Positions 1-6,619 of a DNA stretch of 11,134 bases are shown piece after piece (within the stretch, counting starts at the first letter, position 1; every line of letters begins with the position of its first letter). Below the pieces are notes generated by a model, which made no database searches, had not been told where the DNA came from, and saw only the letters and a program-made list of their open reading frames with translations. The stretch lies in assembly GCA_027485075.1 (NCBI GenBank), contig JAIXRT010000068.1:1-11134 (forward strand), written 5' to 3'. Both the position numbers and the translations under genes were made by a program. The DNA is from Cytophagaceae bacterium. GTDB taxonomy: Bacteria > Bacteroidota > Bacteroidia > Cytophagales > Spirosomataceae.

Positions 1-858
1 AATCAATCTATCGGGATTGCTGTTTTCTTATTTTTAGTCCTGGTGTATGTATTCCATTCATTCATTGCCACGGCAGAGGCGAACCCCATTAAAGACTGGA
101 TTTATCCAATCATTTATGCATCAGGACTGAGTTTGGCATTTTTAATAATGACAGATAAAACCTTAAATAAAGTGGAGCGCGACCGGATTTGGGTGCTTTA
201 CATTATTGCTTTTTTCGTCATGTTTTTTTGGTCGGCCTTCGAGCAAGCCGGATCATCGCTAACTTTTATTGCGGACCAACAAACCGATTTGCATTTCTTG
301 GGCATTGAATTGCCCCCAAGTTCGGTTCAAAATGCAAATTCTATTTTTATCGTTTTGTTGGCCTTTCCGTTTAGCTGGTTTTGGACGTGGCTTCAAAAGC
401 GCGGCATCGAACCTAATTCTCCGGCCAAGCAATCGATAGGCCTATTATTACTTGCAACAGGGTATTTCATCATTGCTACCCAAGTAAAAGACTTAGGCAC
501 TCAAAAATTAGGCGTTGCATGGTTGTTCTGCATGTACTTATTCCATACGATGGGCGAGCTTTGCCTATCTCCTATCGGGCTTTCATTGGTGGCGAAGTTG
601 GCCCCAAAACGCTTTTCATCCTTATTAATGGGTGTGTGGTTTATCGCAAATGCGGCTGGTTATGCCTTAGCTGGAACATTAGGCGCACTATTGCCATCGA
701 TCGAACCAGGGGCACAGATTCCAAGTTTCCTTGGATTTGAAATCCACAATTTATATGAGTTTTTTATGGTGTTCGTATCGCTAGCGGGTGCAGCTGCCAT
801 TTTATTATACATCCTGGCTGCTGGGCCACTTAAACGAATGATGCACGGCATCAAATAA
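1..858 (+). CDS. Proton-dependent peptide transporter (POT/PTR family), 3' part
   Basis: This is the C-terminal 285 residues of a major-facilitator peptide transporter; the reading frame is open from base 1, so the start lies outside the window. Family members sit in the inner membrane and import di- and tripeptides with protons. The visible part has several hydrophobic segments separated by short loops, as expected for the second half of a 12-14 helix carrier. Typical POT blocks can be read: FWSAFEQAGSSLTFIADQQ at about 226-282, GELCLSPIGLSLVAKLAP at about 553-606, and MGVWFIANAAGYALAGTLG at about 628-684. The family's N-terminal ExxER-type motif would be upstream and cannot be checked. The gene ends 4 bases before the VIT-type transporter, suggesting co-transcription. 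Family assignment is firm; the exact substrate is inferred from the family. Confidence 0.9.
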   Translation, partial: NQSIGIAVFLFLVLVYVFHSFIATAEANPIKDWIYPIIYASGLSLAFLIMTDKTLNKVERDRIWVLYIIAFFVMFFWSAFEQAGSSLTFIADQQTDLHFLGIELPPSSVQNANSIFIVLLAFPFSWFWTWLQKRGIEPNSPAKQSIGLLLLATGYFIIATQVKDLGTQKLGVAWLFCMYLFHTMGELCLSPIGLSLVAKLAPKRFSSLLMGVWFIANAAGYALAGTLGALLPSIEPGAQIPSFLGFEIHNLYEFFMVFVSLAGAAAILLYILAAGPLKRMMHGIK

Positions 859-862
859 ACGT

Positions 863-1564
863 ATGCACGAACCTGACCACCATTTACACGAAAAGCATTT
901 AAAAAGTTCAGAGTTCATCACTGATATTGTTATAGGCATGTCAGATGGATTGACTGTACCTTTTGCCTTGGCGGCGGGATTATCAGGTGCGGTAGACTCC
1001 GCAGCTATTGTGACCACTGCTGGTGTAGCTGAAATTGTTGCAGGCTCCATTGCGATGGGTTTGGGTGGTTTTTTAGCAGGACAAACTGAGCAAGAACATT
1101 ATGAGGCTGAATTAAAGCGGGAATATGAGGAGGTGGAGCGTGTACCTGAACGGGAAAAAGATGAAATCAGAGAGGTATTTGAAGATTATGGTTTAAGTCC
1201 AGAAGCTCAAGAAATCGTGGTAGAAGCAATTTCGAAAGACAAAGATAAGTGGGTCGATTTCATGATGCGTTTTGAATTAGGTTTAGAGCGACCACATCCT
1301 AATCGGGCACGTAATTCGGCCTTAACAATTGGTATATCTTATATCATTGGGGGATTTATCCCTTTAATTCCTTACTTCTATGTGACGCATCCGGTAGATG
1401 GATTAAAATATTCAGCAGCCGTAACCATTTTAGCTTTATTGGTATTCGGATACTTTAAAAGCAAAATAACCGGACAAAATCCGGTTATTGGCTCATTAAA
1501 AGTAACGTCGATTGGAGCGGCAGCGGCAGCGGCAGCCTTTATGGTTGCCAAACTTTTTCAATAA
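863..1564 (+). CDS. VIT1/CCC1-family Fe2+/Mn2+ transporter
   Basis: A 233-residue membrane protein of the vacuolar iron transporter (VIT1/CCC1) family, which moves iron or manganese out of the cytosol, in bacteria probably by proton-coupled efflux. The N-terminus is His/Glu-rich. Helix 1 carries the family motif SDGLTVPFALAAGLSG (residues 27-42; D28 is the conserved transport aspartate). Helix 2 contains AEIVAGSIAMGLGGFLAG (56-73). A long acidic segment with many glutamates (about 76-108) matches the cytosolic metal-binding helix between helices 2 and 3. Three further hydrophobic segments follow (about 153-175, 183-198, 213-231), the last with a run of seven alanines. The ATG at 863 is 4 bases after the transporter upstream, and the motif spacing fits a full-length family member. 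The stop overlaps the 3' end of the convergent gamma-glutamyltransferase gene by 7 bases. Metal specificity cannot be read from the sequence. Confidence 0.9.
   Translation: MHEPDHHLHEKHLKSSEFITDIVIGMSDGLTVPFALAAGLSGAVDSAAIVTTAGVAEIVAGSIAMGLGGFLAGQTEQEHYEAELKREYEEVERVPEREKDEIREVFEDYGLSPEAQEIVVEAISKDKDKWVDFMMRFELGLERPHPNRARNSALTIGISYIIGGFIPLIPYFYVTHPVDGLKYSAAVTILALLVFGYFKSKITGQNPVIGSLKVTSIGAAAAAAAFMVAKLFQ
1465..1489 (-). terminator. Probable terminator of the gamma-glutamyltransferase transcript, inside the VIT gene
   Basis: A perfect 10-base inverted repeat (AATAACCGGA / TCCGGTTATT, arms 1465-1474 and 1480-1489) with a 5-base loop. Read on the minus strand, it starts about 70 bases after the gamma-glutamyltransferase stop codon and is followed by TTGCTTTTAAAG, a moderately U-rich tail. 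On the plus strand it is simply coding sequence of the VIT-type transporter, whose stop is 73 bases further on. The hairpin is seen directly; the terminator role is inferred from position and tail. Confidence 0.5.
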
Positions 1565-3243
1565 GCTTTGACGGTATCATCTCCGCGTGAATCTGCTCCT
1601 CCTTGTAAACGTCCATTAGGTAGGACTAAAATTCCTTCGACAAGACCAATCCCTCCTGAAGGGGTGAATACATACCCTTTTGAACCTAAGCGATTCAATT
1701 GGTCTTTGGATAATCTATTTGCCTCGAAGCGCGTCGCATCAGGGAGCCATTGGTGGTGAAACCGGGGATATTCCACTGCTTGTTGCATATTCATGCCCAT
1801 TTCAAGTGTGTTCAATATTACTTGGAATACACTTGTTATGATGGTTGACCCACCTGGTGTACCTACGACCATCTTTAGTTTGCCATTGGATTCAATGATA
1901 GTCGGCGTCATACTTGACAGCATCCGCTTACCTGGTTGGATTTCATTTGCTTTTGAACCTACTAGACCAAAAACATTGGGAACACCCGGTTTAGAACTAA
2001 AATCATCCATTTCATCATTTAATAAGAAACCGGCTCCGCCAACAAACACTTTACTTCCGTATGAATTATTAAGTGTGGTGGTGATGGAAACAGCATTTCC
2101 GTCTGCATCTACGATGGAATAATGCGTTGTTTCTGGACTTTCATACCCAGCAAATTCCCCTGCTTTAATTTCTGCACTTGGCGTAGCCTTCGCAAAATCC
2201 ATTGATTGCAAACGCTTGGTTACGTAAGTTGAATCCATTAATTCAGCCACAGGAACTTTGACAAAGTCTGGATCACCTAACCAAGATGCTCGATCCGCAT
2301 ATACGCGTCTTTCAGCCTCAATCATAACTTGTAACGTTGAATCGGAGGTCGTACCCCATTTGGATAATGGAAAAGGCTCCATCATTTTCATTAATTGCGC
2401 CAAAGCTATACCTCCACTTGATGGGGGTGGCATACCGATGATACGGAATTGTTTATAGCTTGATACTAATGGCTTTCTCCATACGGCACGATATTTACGT
2501 AAATCTTTGTGGGTAATTAACCCATTTTGTTTACGCATTTCTTCGACGATCATATCAGCTGTTGGCCCAGCATAAAAACCTTTATTCTTTGATTGAGCAA
2601 TTCGGGCTAATGTTTGAGCTAAATCAGGTTGTTTTAAAACTTGACCTTGGGCAAATTCTTGACCATCTAATGAAACTAGATATGTTTTACCTGGATTTTC
2701 TTTTATAAAATCTGCGCGATTTCGGTTTAAACCGCGGGCCTCTTTTTCTGTTAAAACAAGTCCATTCGCAGCTAAATCTACTGCGGGCTGAACTACTTCG
2801 GACCAGGATAATCGGCCAAACTTACGATGCATTTCAACCATACCATTCACGGTACCCGGAACACCTGCTGAAAAGATACCAATTAAACTTTTTCCTGGAA
2901 TAACATTTCCAGCTGCATCTAAATACATATCCCGACTAGCTTTCAAGGGTGCTTTTTCGCGGTAGTCTAAAGTATAAGCTTTCCCCTTGGCTGTTCGATA
3001 TACCAAAAATCCTCCCCCACCTATGTTTCCGGCAGCAGGATGAGCTACAGCTAGCGCAAAATTTACCGCAACAGCAGCGTCGATGGCATTACCTCCCTTT
3101 TGTAAAATTTGTAGACCAATTTCACTGGCTGCTGGATGGGTAGAGACAACCATACCTTTTGAAGATTCGATTAAAGGCTTCTGCGTAGGTTGGGCAAAAA
3201 CAGTAAAACTGAATAAGAAAAGAAAACCAAATTTAAGCTGCAT
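1558..3243 (-). CDS. ggt: Gamma-glutamyltransferase (glutathione hydrolase proenzyme)
   Basis: A 561-residue secreted Ntn-hydrolase that cleaves or transfers the gamma-glutamyl group of glutathione and related compounds. Residues 1-18 form a signal peptide (basic start, hydrophobic core, likely cleavage near VFA-Q), so it should act in the periplasm. The proenzyme self-cleaves before a threonine, which becomes the nucleophile; here this is T372 in ETTHYSIVD, which divides the chain into large and small subunits. Other family landmarks are present: GGNAIDAAVA (50-59), IGGGGF (74-79), the substrate-binding arginine R95 in DYREKAP, the SSMTPT block (443-448), and GTPGG (461-465). Length and motif order are normal, so the enzyme looks intact and active. 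It is convergent with the VIT gene and divergent from the oxoamine synthase. No clear promoter match was seen upstream of its start. Confidence 0.95.
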   Translation of the reverse strand: MQLKFGFLFLFSFTVFAQPTQKPLIESSKGMVVSTHPAASEIGLQILQKGGNAIDAAVAVNFALAVAHPAAGNIGGGGFLVYRTAKGKAYTLDYREKAPLKASRDMYLDAAGNVIPGKSLIGIFSAGVPGTVNGMVEMHRKFGRLSWSEVVQPAVDLAANGLVLTEKEARGLNRNRADFIKENPGKTYLVSLDGQEFAQGQVLKQPDLAQTLARIAQSKNKGFYAGPTADMIVEEMRKQNGLITHKDLRKYRAVWRKPLVSSYKQFRIIGMPPPSSGGIALAQLMKMMEPFPLSKWGTTSDSTLQVMIEAERRVYADRASWLGDPDFVKVPVAELMDSTYVTKRLQSMDFAKATPSAEIKAGEFAGYESPETTHYSIVDADGNAVSITTTLNNSYGSKVFVGGAGFLLNDEMDDFSSKPGVPNVFGLVGSKANEIQPGKRMLSSMTPTIIESNGKLKMVVGTPGGSTIITSVFQVILNTLEMGMNMQQAVEYPRFHHQWLPDATRFEANRLSKDQLNRLGSKGYVFTPSGGIGLVEGILVLPNGRLQGGADSRGDDTVKAY

Positions 3244-3342
3244 AGAAAGTGGGGAGTGAATGAACTAATGAAAGGCCTAAAATTAGATAGAAAAATACAA
3301 ATTTGGTTAATTCATGAATGCCGAGAAAAGAAAAATATAATT

Positions 3343-3350
3343 TACCTTTG
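3343..3350 (+). promoter_or_regulatory. Promoter -7 element of the oxoamine synthase gene
   Basis: TACCTTTG is an exact match to the Bacteroidota -7 consensus TAnnTTTG. It implies transcription start near 3357 and a leader of about 35 bases before GTG 3391. No TTG-type -33 element is seen at the normal distance. It lies inside the region that would be coding if the ATG at 3256 were used, which argues against that longer start. Confidence 0.5.
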
Positions 3351-3390
3351 TGGCTATATCACAAATCTTCAAACAAAACGATTAGTTAAC

Positions 3391-4638
3391 GTGGATATTT
3401 TCGAAAAAGTAGTCAACAATATGGGGCCTATCGGCGCTCATGCTCATTATTCACATCATTATTTTTCTTTCCCAAAATTAACGGGTGAATTAGGTCCACG
3501 AATGACCTTTATGGGCAAAGAAATGCTAAACTGGTCGTTAAATAACTATTTAGGTTTAGCCAATCATCCGGAGGTTAGGAAAGCAGATGCAGATGCTGCA
3601 GCAAAATATGGTTTAGCCTATCCCATGGGTGCCCGAATGATGTCGGGAAATACAGATGCACATGAAGAGTTTGAGCGTCAGCTAGCTGAATTTGTAGGTA
3701 AAGAAGATTCGTTCTTGCTTAACTATGGTTATCAAGGAATTATGTCTGTCATTGAATGCATGGTAGACCACCGTGATATTATCGTATATGATGCAGAGTC
3801 ACATGCATGTATTATCGATGGTATTCGGTTACATAAAGCTAAATTGGGCGATTATTACAAGTTTAATCACAATGATATGGATTCATTGCGTAAAAACTTA
3901 GATCGAGCTACTAAACGCACTCAAGAGACAGGTGGGGGTATTTTGGTGATCACTGAGGGAGTATTTGGTATGTCTGGCAAGGTAGGTTCACTTGATAAAA
4001 TCGTTGAACTTAAATCAGCATATAATTTCCGATTATTAGTAGATGATGCACATGGATTTGGTACGATGGGGACTAATGGCCGTGGTGTGGGTGAGCATTT
4101 AAATTGTACGGAAGGTATTGATTTATATTTCTCCACATTTGCTAAATCAATGGCTGCTATTGGTGGATTTGTGGCTGCGCCAAAAGACATCATCATGTAC
4201 CTCAAATACAATATGCGTTCTCAAACCTATGCGAAGGCACTTCCTATGCCTTATGTTATTGGTGGAATGAAGCGCTTGGAACTAATTAAAAAGCATCCAG
4301 AACTTCGTGAGCAATTGTGGGCTAACGTAAGAGCACTTCAAAAAGGACTAATAGAAAAAGGGTTTGATATCGGTGAAACAACTTCACCTGTAACGCCCGT
4401 ATTTTTACATGGAGAATATGATATTGCTGCAGTAACATCATTAGTACGTGACTTACGGGAAAATATGGGAATCTTTTGTTCGATTGTCGTTTACCCAGTT
4501 GTACCTAAGGGTCAAATCATGTTGCGTATTATTCCTACATCATCGCATACGCTTGCTGATATTACTTATACAACTACATGTTTTGCAGAAGTCCAAAAAA
4601 GGCTTCAAGCAGGTTATTATCGTGATTTAAACAAGTAA
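3391..4638 (+). CDS. Alpha-oxoamine synthase family PLP enzyme (serine palmitoyltransferase / BioF / KBL-like)
   Basis: A 415-residue fold-type I PLP enzyme. Family members condense an amino acid with an acyl-CoA and release CO2. Numbering from GTG 3391, the cofactor-stacking histidine is H138 (ESHACIIDG), the pyridine-nitrogen aspartate D218 and H221 are in VDDAHGFG, and the Schiff-base lysine is K252 (STFAKSMAAIGGF). The N-terminal segment up to KEMLNWSLNNYLGLANHPEV is typical of a widespread Bacteroidota subgroup. The frame runs up to ATG 3256, but those 45 extra residues look non-conserved, would nearly abut the divergent gamma-glutamyltransferase start, and contain a promoter match, so GTG 3391 (VDIFEK) is preferred. 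Substrate is undecided: serine (sphingolipids), cysteate (sulfonolipids), glycine or alanine are all possible in this family. The gene is probably monocistronic or read into the H1-like gene. Confidence 0.88.
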   Translation: MDIFEKVVNNMGPIGAHAHYSHHYFSFPKLTGELGPRMTFMGKEMLNWSLNNYLGLANHPEVRKADADAAAKYGLAYPMGARMMSGNTDAHEEFERQLAEFVGKEDSFLLNYGYQGIMSVIECMVDHRDIIVYDAESHACIIDGIRLHKAKLGDYYKFNHNDMDSLRKNLDRATKRTQETGGGILVITEGVFGMSGKVGSLDKIVELKSAYNFRLLVDDAHGFGTMGTNGRGVGEHLNCTEGIDLYFSTFAKSMAAIGGFVAAPKDIIMYLKYNMRSQTYAKALPMPYVIGGMKRLELIKKHPELREQLWANVRALQKGLIEKGFDIGETTSPVTPVFLHGEYDIAAVTSLVRDLRENMGIFCSIVVYPVVPKGQIMLRIIPTSSHTLADITYTTTCFAEVQKRLQAGYYRDLNK

Positions 4639-4646
4639 TTGGCAAA

Positions 4647-4691
4647 TTTTTTAAAGTTTTTTCACTTTTTTAACTTTTTTTTGGCTTTTTT
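4647..4691 (+). other. Five helically phased T-tracts (probable bent DNA)
   Basis: Runs of 6, 6, 6, 8 and 6 thymines lie at 4647-4652, 4657-4662, 4666-4671, 4675-4682 and 4686-4691. Their centres are 10, 9, 10 and 10 bases apart, close to one helical turn. Phased A/T-tracts are known to curve DNA. The block begins 9 bases after the oxoamine synthase stop and lies just upstream of the probable promoter of the H1-like gene. It may act as an UP-like element, a protein-binding site, or a weak termination region. Confidence 0.55.
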
Positions 4692-4706
4692 AAGCAGATT
4701 AATTTG
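4680..4706 (+). promoter_or_regulatory. Possible promoter of the histone H1-like gene
   Basis: TTAATTTG (4699-4706) matches the Bacteroidota -7 consensus TAnnTTTG at all but one position. A TTTG lies at 4680-4683, but the gap of 15 bases is shorter than usual. If used, transcription would start near 4713 and leave a leader of about 90 bases. This is the best match in the gap, not a certain one. Confidence 0.3.
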
Positions 4707-4801
4707 CAGGATATACATTTTTCACTAAATTTCGCCTTATAAACGCTTCAAACAGCGAATAAAGACAATCTATTTTTTTTACAACCAAAATTCAACTTAT
4801 T

Positions 4802-4981
4802 ATGAGCAGATTTGCACAAGTTAAAGACCTAGTATTATCATTAGAATCAGATTTCGAAAAATTCTATGACAAAGGAAATCAAGCAGCAGGTACTCGCGTA
4901 CGTGGTGGTTTACAACAATTGAAAACTTTAGCACAAGAAATTCGTACTGAAGTACAAAACAAGAAAAACGCTACTAAGTAA
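4802..4981 (+). CDS. Histone H1-like small basic protein (Hc1 family, Bacteroidota type)
   Basis: A 59-residue protein beginning MSRFAQVKDLVLSLESDF and ending in a lysine-rich tail (QNKKNATK). It resembles the short histone H1-like (Hc1-type) proteins found in many Bacteroidota, where conserved segments include a KDL...LE start, FYDKGNQAAGTRVRGGL and LKTLAQEIRTEVQ. Unlike chlamydial Hc1, it lacks a long Lys/Ala tail, so strong DNA compaction is not assured; a nucleoid or nucleic-acid binding role is inferred from the family name. Two helices separated by a Gly-rich turn are likely. There is no clear Shine-Dalgarno sequence; the ATG is preceded by an A/T-rich stretch. It has its own strong terminator 20 bases downstream. 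The DNA immediately upstream of its probable promoter carries phased T-tracts. Confidence 0.82.
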   Translation: MSRFAQVKDLVLSLESDFEKFYDKGNQAAGTRVRGGLQQLKTLAQEIRTEVQNKKNATK

Positions 4982-5003
4982 TTTTTACTTTTACGTTCTT
5001 GAA

Positions 5004-5034
5004 AAAAAAAGCTCGAAATCTTCGAGCTTTTTTT
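5004..5034. terminator. Strong bidirectional terminator between the H1-like gene and the MaoC-type gene
   Basis: A-rich left arm plus GCTCGAA, a 3-base ATC loop, TTCGAGC and a run of seven T form a stem of about 14 pairs with T-tracts on both strands. It lies between convergent stops (4981 on plus, 5040 on minus) and can serve both genes. Confidence 0.9.
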
Positions 5035-5039
5035 ATGTC

Positions 5040-5444
5040 TTAAAATAACGTTGGGTGCATGACGGACGCTATCCCATCGACCATCAATTTTCCGCGTTCT
5101 AATTCAAATACTTGCGTAGTTATCTCTGCGGTATGCTTTAACTCATTTATTGAAGCCACTTGAAAAAAGGCGCGATAGTTTTGGCCAACAAACAAAGGGC
5201 GTTTAAATTCCGACACTTGTTTAAGATAAACACTTCCCGTACCTGGAAAATCCATTCCCATCACTTTTGAAAAAACACTCGCAATTAAAGCCCCATGAAT
5301 AATGGGTTTCTTAAATGGCGTTGTTGCAGCAAAATCTTCATCCCAATGTAATGGATTAAAATCACCCGATATCTTACAAAACTCGTTTACCTGCTCTTGG
5401 GTAAAAGAAAACTCTATTTCAAAACTTGCGCCTAAATGGATCAT
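5040..5444 (-). CDS. MaoC-like hot-dog (R)-specific enoyl-CoA hydratase
   Basis: A 134-residue single hot-dog domain of the MaoC/PhaJ type. These enzymes hydrate trans-2-enoyl-CoA to (R)-3-hydroxyacyl-CoA. The hydratase motif is ISGDFNPLHWDEDFA (residues 25-39), with the catalytic pair D28 and H33, followed by FKKPIIHGALIASVFSKVMG, in which the conserved His-Gly follows the catalytic helix. The segment SVYLKQVSEFKRPLFVGQ also fits the family. Length is normal for a stand-alone PhaJ-like protein. There is no polyhydroxyalkanoate synthase or fatty-acid gene next to it, so its pathway role is open. It could supply membrane or storage lipid precursors. It is divergent from the lipid kinase, with 56 bases between the starts. 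On its side, a weak promoter match, TAAATTTA, with a TTTG about 24 bases upstream can be seen, but it is not convincing. Confidence 0.9.
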   Translation of the reverse strand: MIHLGASFEIEFSFTQEQVNEFCKISGDFNPLHWDEDFAATTPFKKPIIHGALIASVFSKVMGMDFPGTGSVYLKQVSEFKRPLFVGQNYRAFFQVASINELKHTAEITTQVFELERGKLMVDGIASVMHPTLF

Positions 5445-5475
5445 CGCCTAACTATTAAATTTAACAAAATGCGGG

Positions 5476-5483
5476 TAACTTTG
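5476..5483 (+). promoter_or_regulatory. Promoter -7 element of the lipid kinase gene
   Basis: TAACTTTG matches the Bacteroidota -7 consensus TAnnTTTG exactly. Transcription would start near 5490, only about 10 bases before ATG 5501, giving a near-leaderless mRNA. No -33 TTG is seen at the usual spacing. Confidence 0.45.
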
Positions 5484-5500
5484 CATTCAAACCAAGAAAC

Positions 5501-6355
5501 ATGATCTGTTTTATAGTCAATCCCAATTCTGGAAGCAAAAGTAATAGATATCGAGCAGGGATTTTGGAAATATTACAAAAGATTCGCCAAAGTCAAGTCT
5601 ATCTGACCGAGTACCCGGGTCACGCACGTGAAATCATCCAAAAACTAATAGATGAAAATAAAGTATCACGCATTATTGCGGTAGGTGGAGATGGAACTGT
5701 CAATGAAATAGGTTCAAGCATATTGGGTACAAAAATCGCCATGGGAATCATCCCCATTGGTTCAGGCAATGGCCTCGCTAGGCATCTAGGACTCCCTATT
5801 AATTTCAATCTAGCGCTTAATCGAGCCTTGAACGGTACAGAAATATCCATTGATACCTTAATGTGGAATAATAAAGCATTCTTCTGTACTGCAGGAGTTG
5901 GCTTCGATGCTGAAGTTGCCCATACCTTTGCAACCGGAAATGGACGAGGATTACTTAATTACGTTCGCGCGACTTTCCAAACCTTAAGATCATTTCAATC
6001 GATTCATTTGTCCCTAGGAGATGATAAGCCAAAAGAACTTTTCTCGCTGACTATTGCCAATGCAAATCAATATGGAAATGACGCGTATATTTCTCCTTTT
6101 TCTGACGTACAAGACGCTCAATTTGAAGTAGTTAAAATAAAAAAAGGAAATTATTGGCAATTAAGTAAACTTGGAATTAGTCTATTTCTGAAAAACATAC
6201 ATAAACACCCATTGGTAGAAATATCAAGCAATAATGTATTTGAAATGAAGGTGCCCATTGGGACTGCTTTTCACCTAGATGGAGAAAGCCTACAAACAAC
6301 CGAAGAATACATTAAAATAAATATTCATTCAAAAAATTTAAAAATTGTTGTTTAA
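5501..6355 (+). CDS. Diacylglycerol/lipid kinase family protein (DAGKc catalytic domain, YegS/BmrU-like)
   Basis: A 284-residue cytosolic or membrane-associated kinase of the diacylglycerol kinase catalytic family, which phosphorylates lipid hydroxyls with ATP. The protein starts directly with the first strand and the NPNSGSKS loop (residues 7-14), so M1 must be the start. The nucleotide-binding motif VGGDGTVNEIGSS is at 61-73. The second loop reads IPIGSGNGLARHLGLP (84-99), with Gly-Ser-Gly-Asn-Gly in place of the commoner Gly-Thr-x-Asn-Asp. TAGVGFDAEV (130-139) and HLDGES (258-263) complete the usual C-terminal beta-sandwich landmarks. Phosphatidylglycerol, diacylglycerol, sphingoid bases or undecaprenol are possible substrates in this family; the sequence does not choose. 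It has its own promoter match and appears monocistronic. Confidence 0.9.
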   Translation: MICFIVNPNSGSKSNRYRAGILEILQKIRQSQVYLTEYPGHAREIIQKLIDENKVSRIIAVGGDGTVNEIGSSILGTKIAMGIIPIGSGNGLARHLGLPINFNLALNRALNGTEISIDTLMWNNKAFFCTAGVGFDAEVAHTFATGNGRGLLNYVRATFQTLRSFQSIHLSLGDDKPKELFSLTIANANQYGNDAYISPFSDVQDAQFEVVKIKKGNYWQLSKLGISLFLKNIHKHPLVEISSNNVFEMKVPIGTAFHLDGESLQTTEEYIKINIHSKNLKIVV

Positions 6356-6434
6356 GGCAAATTTTAACATAAACAACTAATAATCAATAGGTTATATTAA
6401 TATTTTCGTTTAAAATCAGCCTAAAACTCGAATC

Positions 6435-6472
6435 AAATACGTTTTTTATTCAAAAAAAATGTATTTTTTTTT
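6435..6472 (+). terminator. Possible AT-rich terminator of the lipid kinase gene
   Basis: Arms 6435-6447 and 6454-6466 pair over 13 positions (AAATAC then T-rich, against A-rich then GTATTT, one G-U pair), with a short ATTCAA loop, followed by an unbroken run of nine T ending at 6472. The stem is almost all A-T, so it is weak, and it lies 80 bases after the stop codon. Confidence 0.35.
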
Positions 6473-6589
6473 ATTTAATTTTTTAAAGGGAAAAAGCCAC
6501 TGAGCGCTTCTATTATTGGACAATTTTTAGTTCCAAATTTTTAGCCATTTTTATTCAGGCAAAAACAATATTTATTTAGTTTTTGTAAT

Positions 6590-6619
6590 TTGGAAGACCC
6601 CCGAATTTTACTATTTTTG
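6590..6619 (+). promoter_or_regulatory. dnaA promoter (Bacteroidota sigma type)
   Basis: TTG at 6590-6592 (inside TTTG 6589-6592), a 19-base spacer, and TATTTTTG at 6612-6619 match both halves of the Bacteroidota promoter TTG / TAnnTTTG with ideal spacing. The predicted start near 6626 gives a leader of about 130 bases to the ATG at 6760. This is one of the two best promoter matches in the window. Confidence 0.65.

Noticed and set aside
5455..5464. Palindrome TTAAATTTAA between the MaoC and lipid kinase genes as an operator
   Set aside because: A 10-base pure A/T palindrome is expected by chance in such AT-rich DNA, and nothing else marks it as a binding site.
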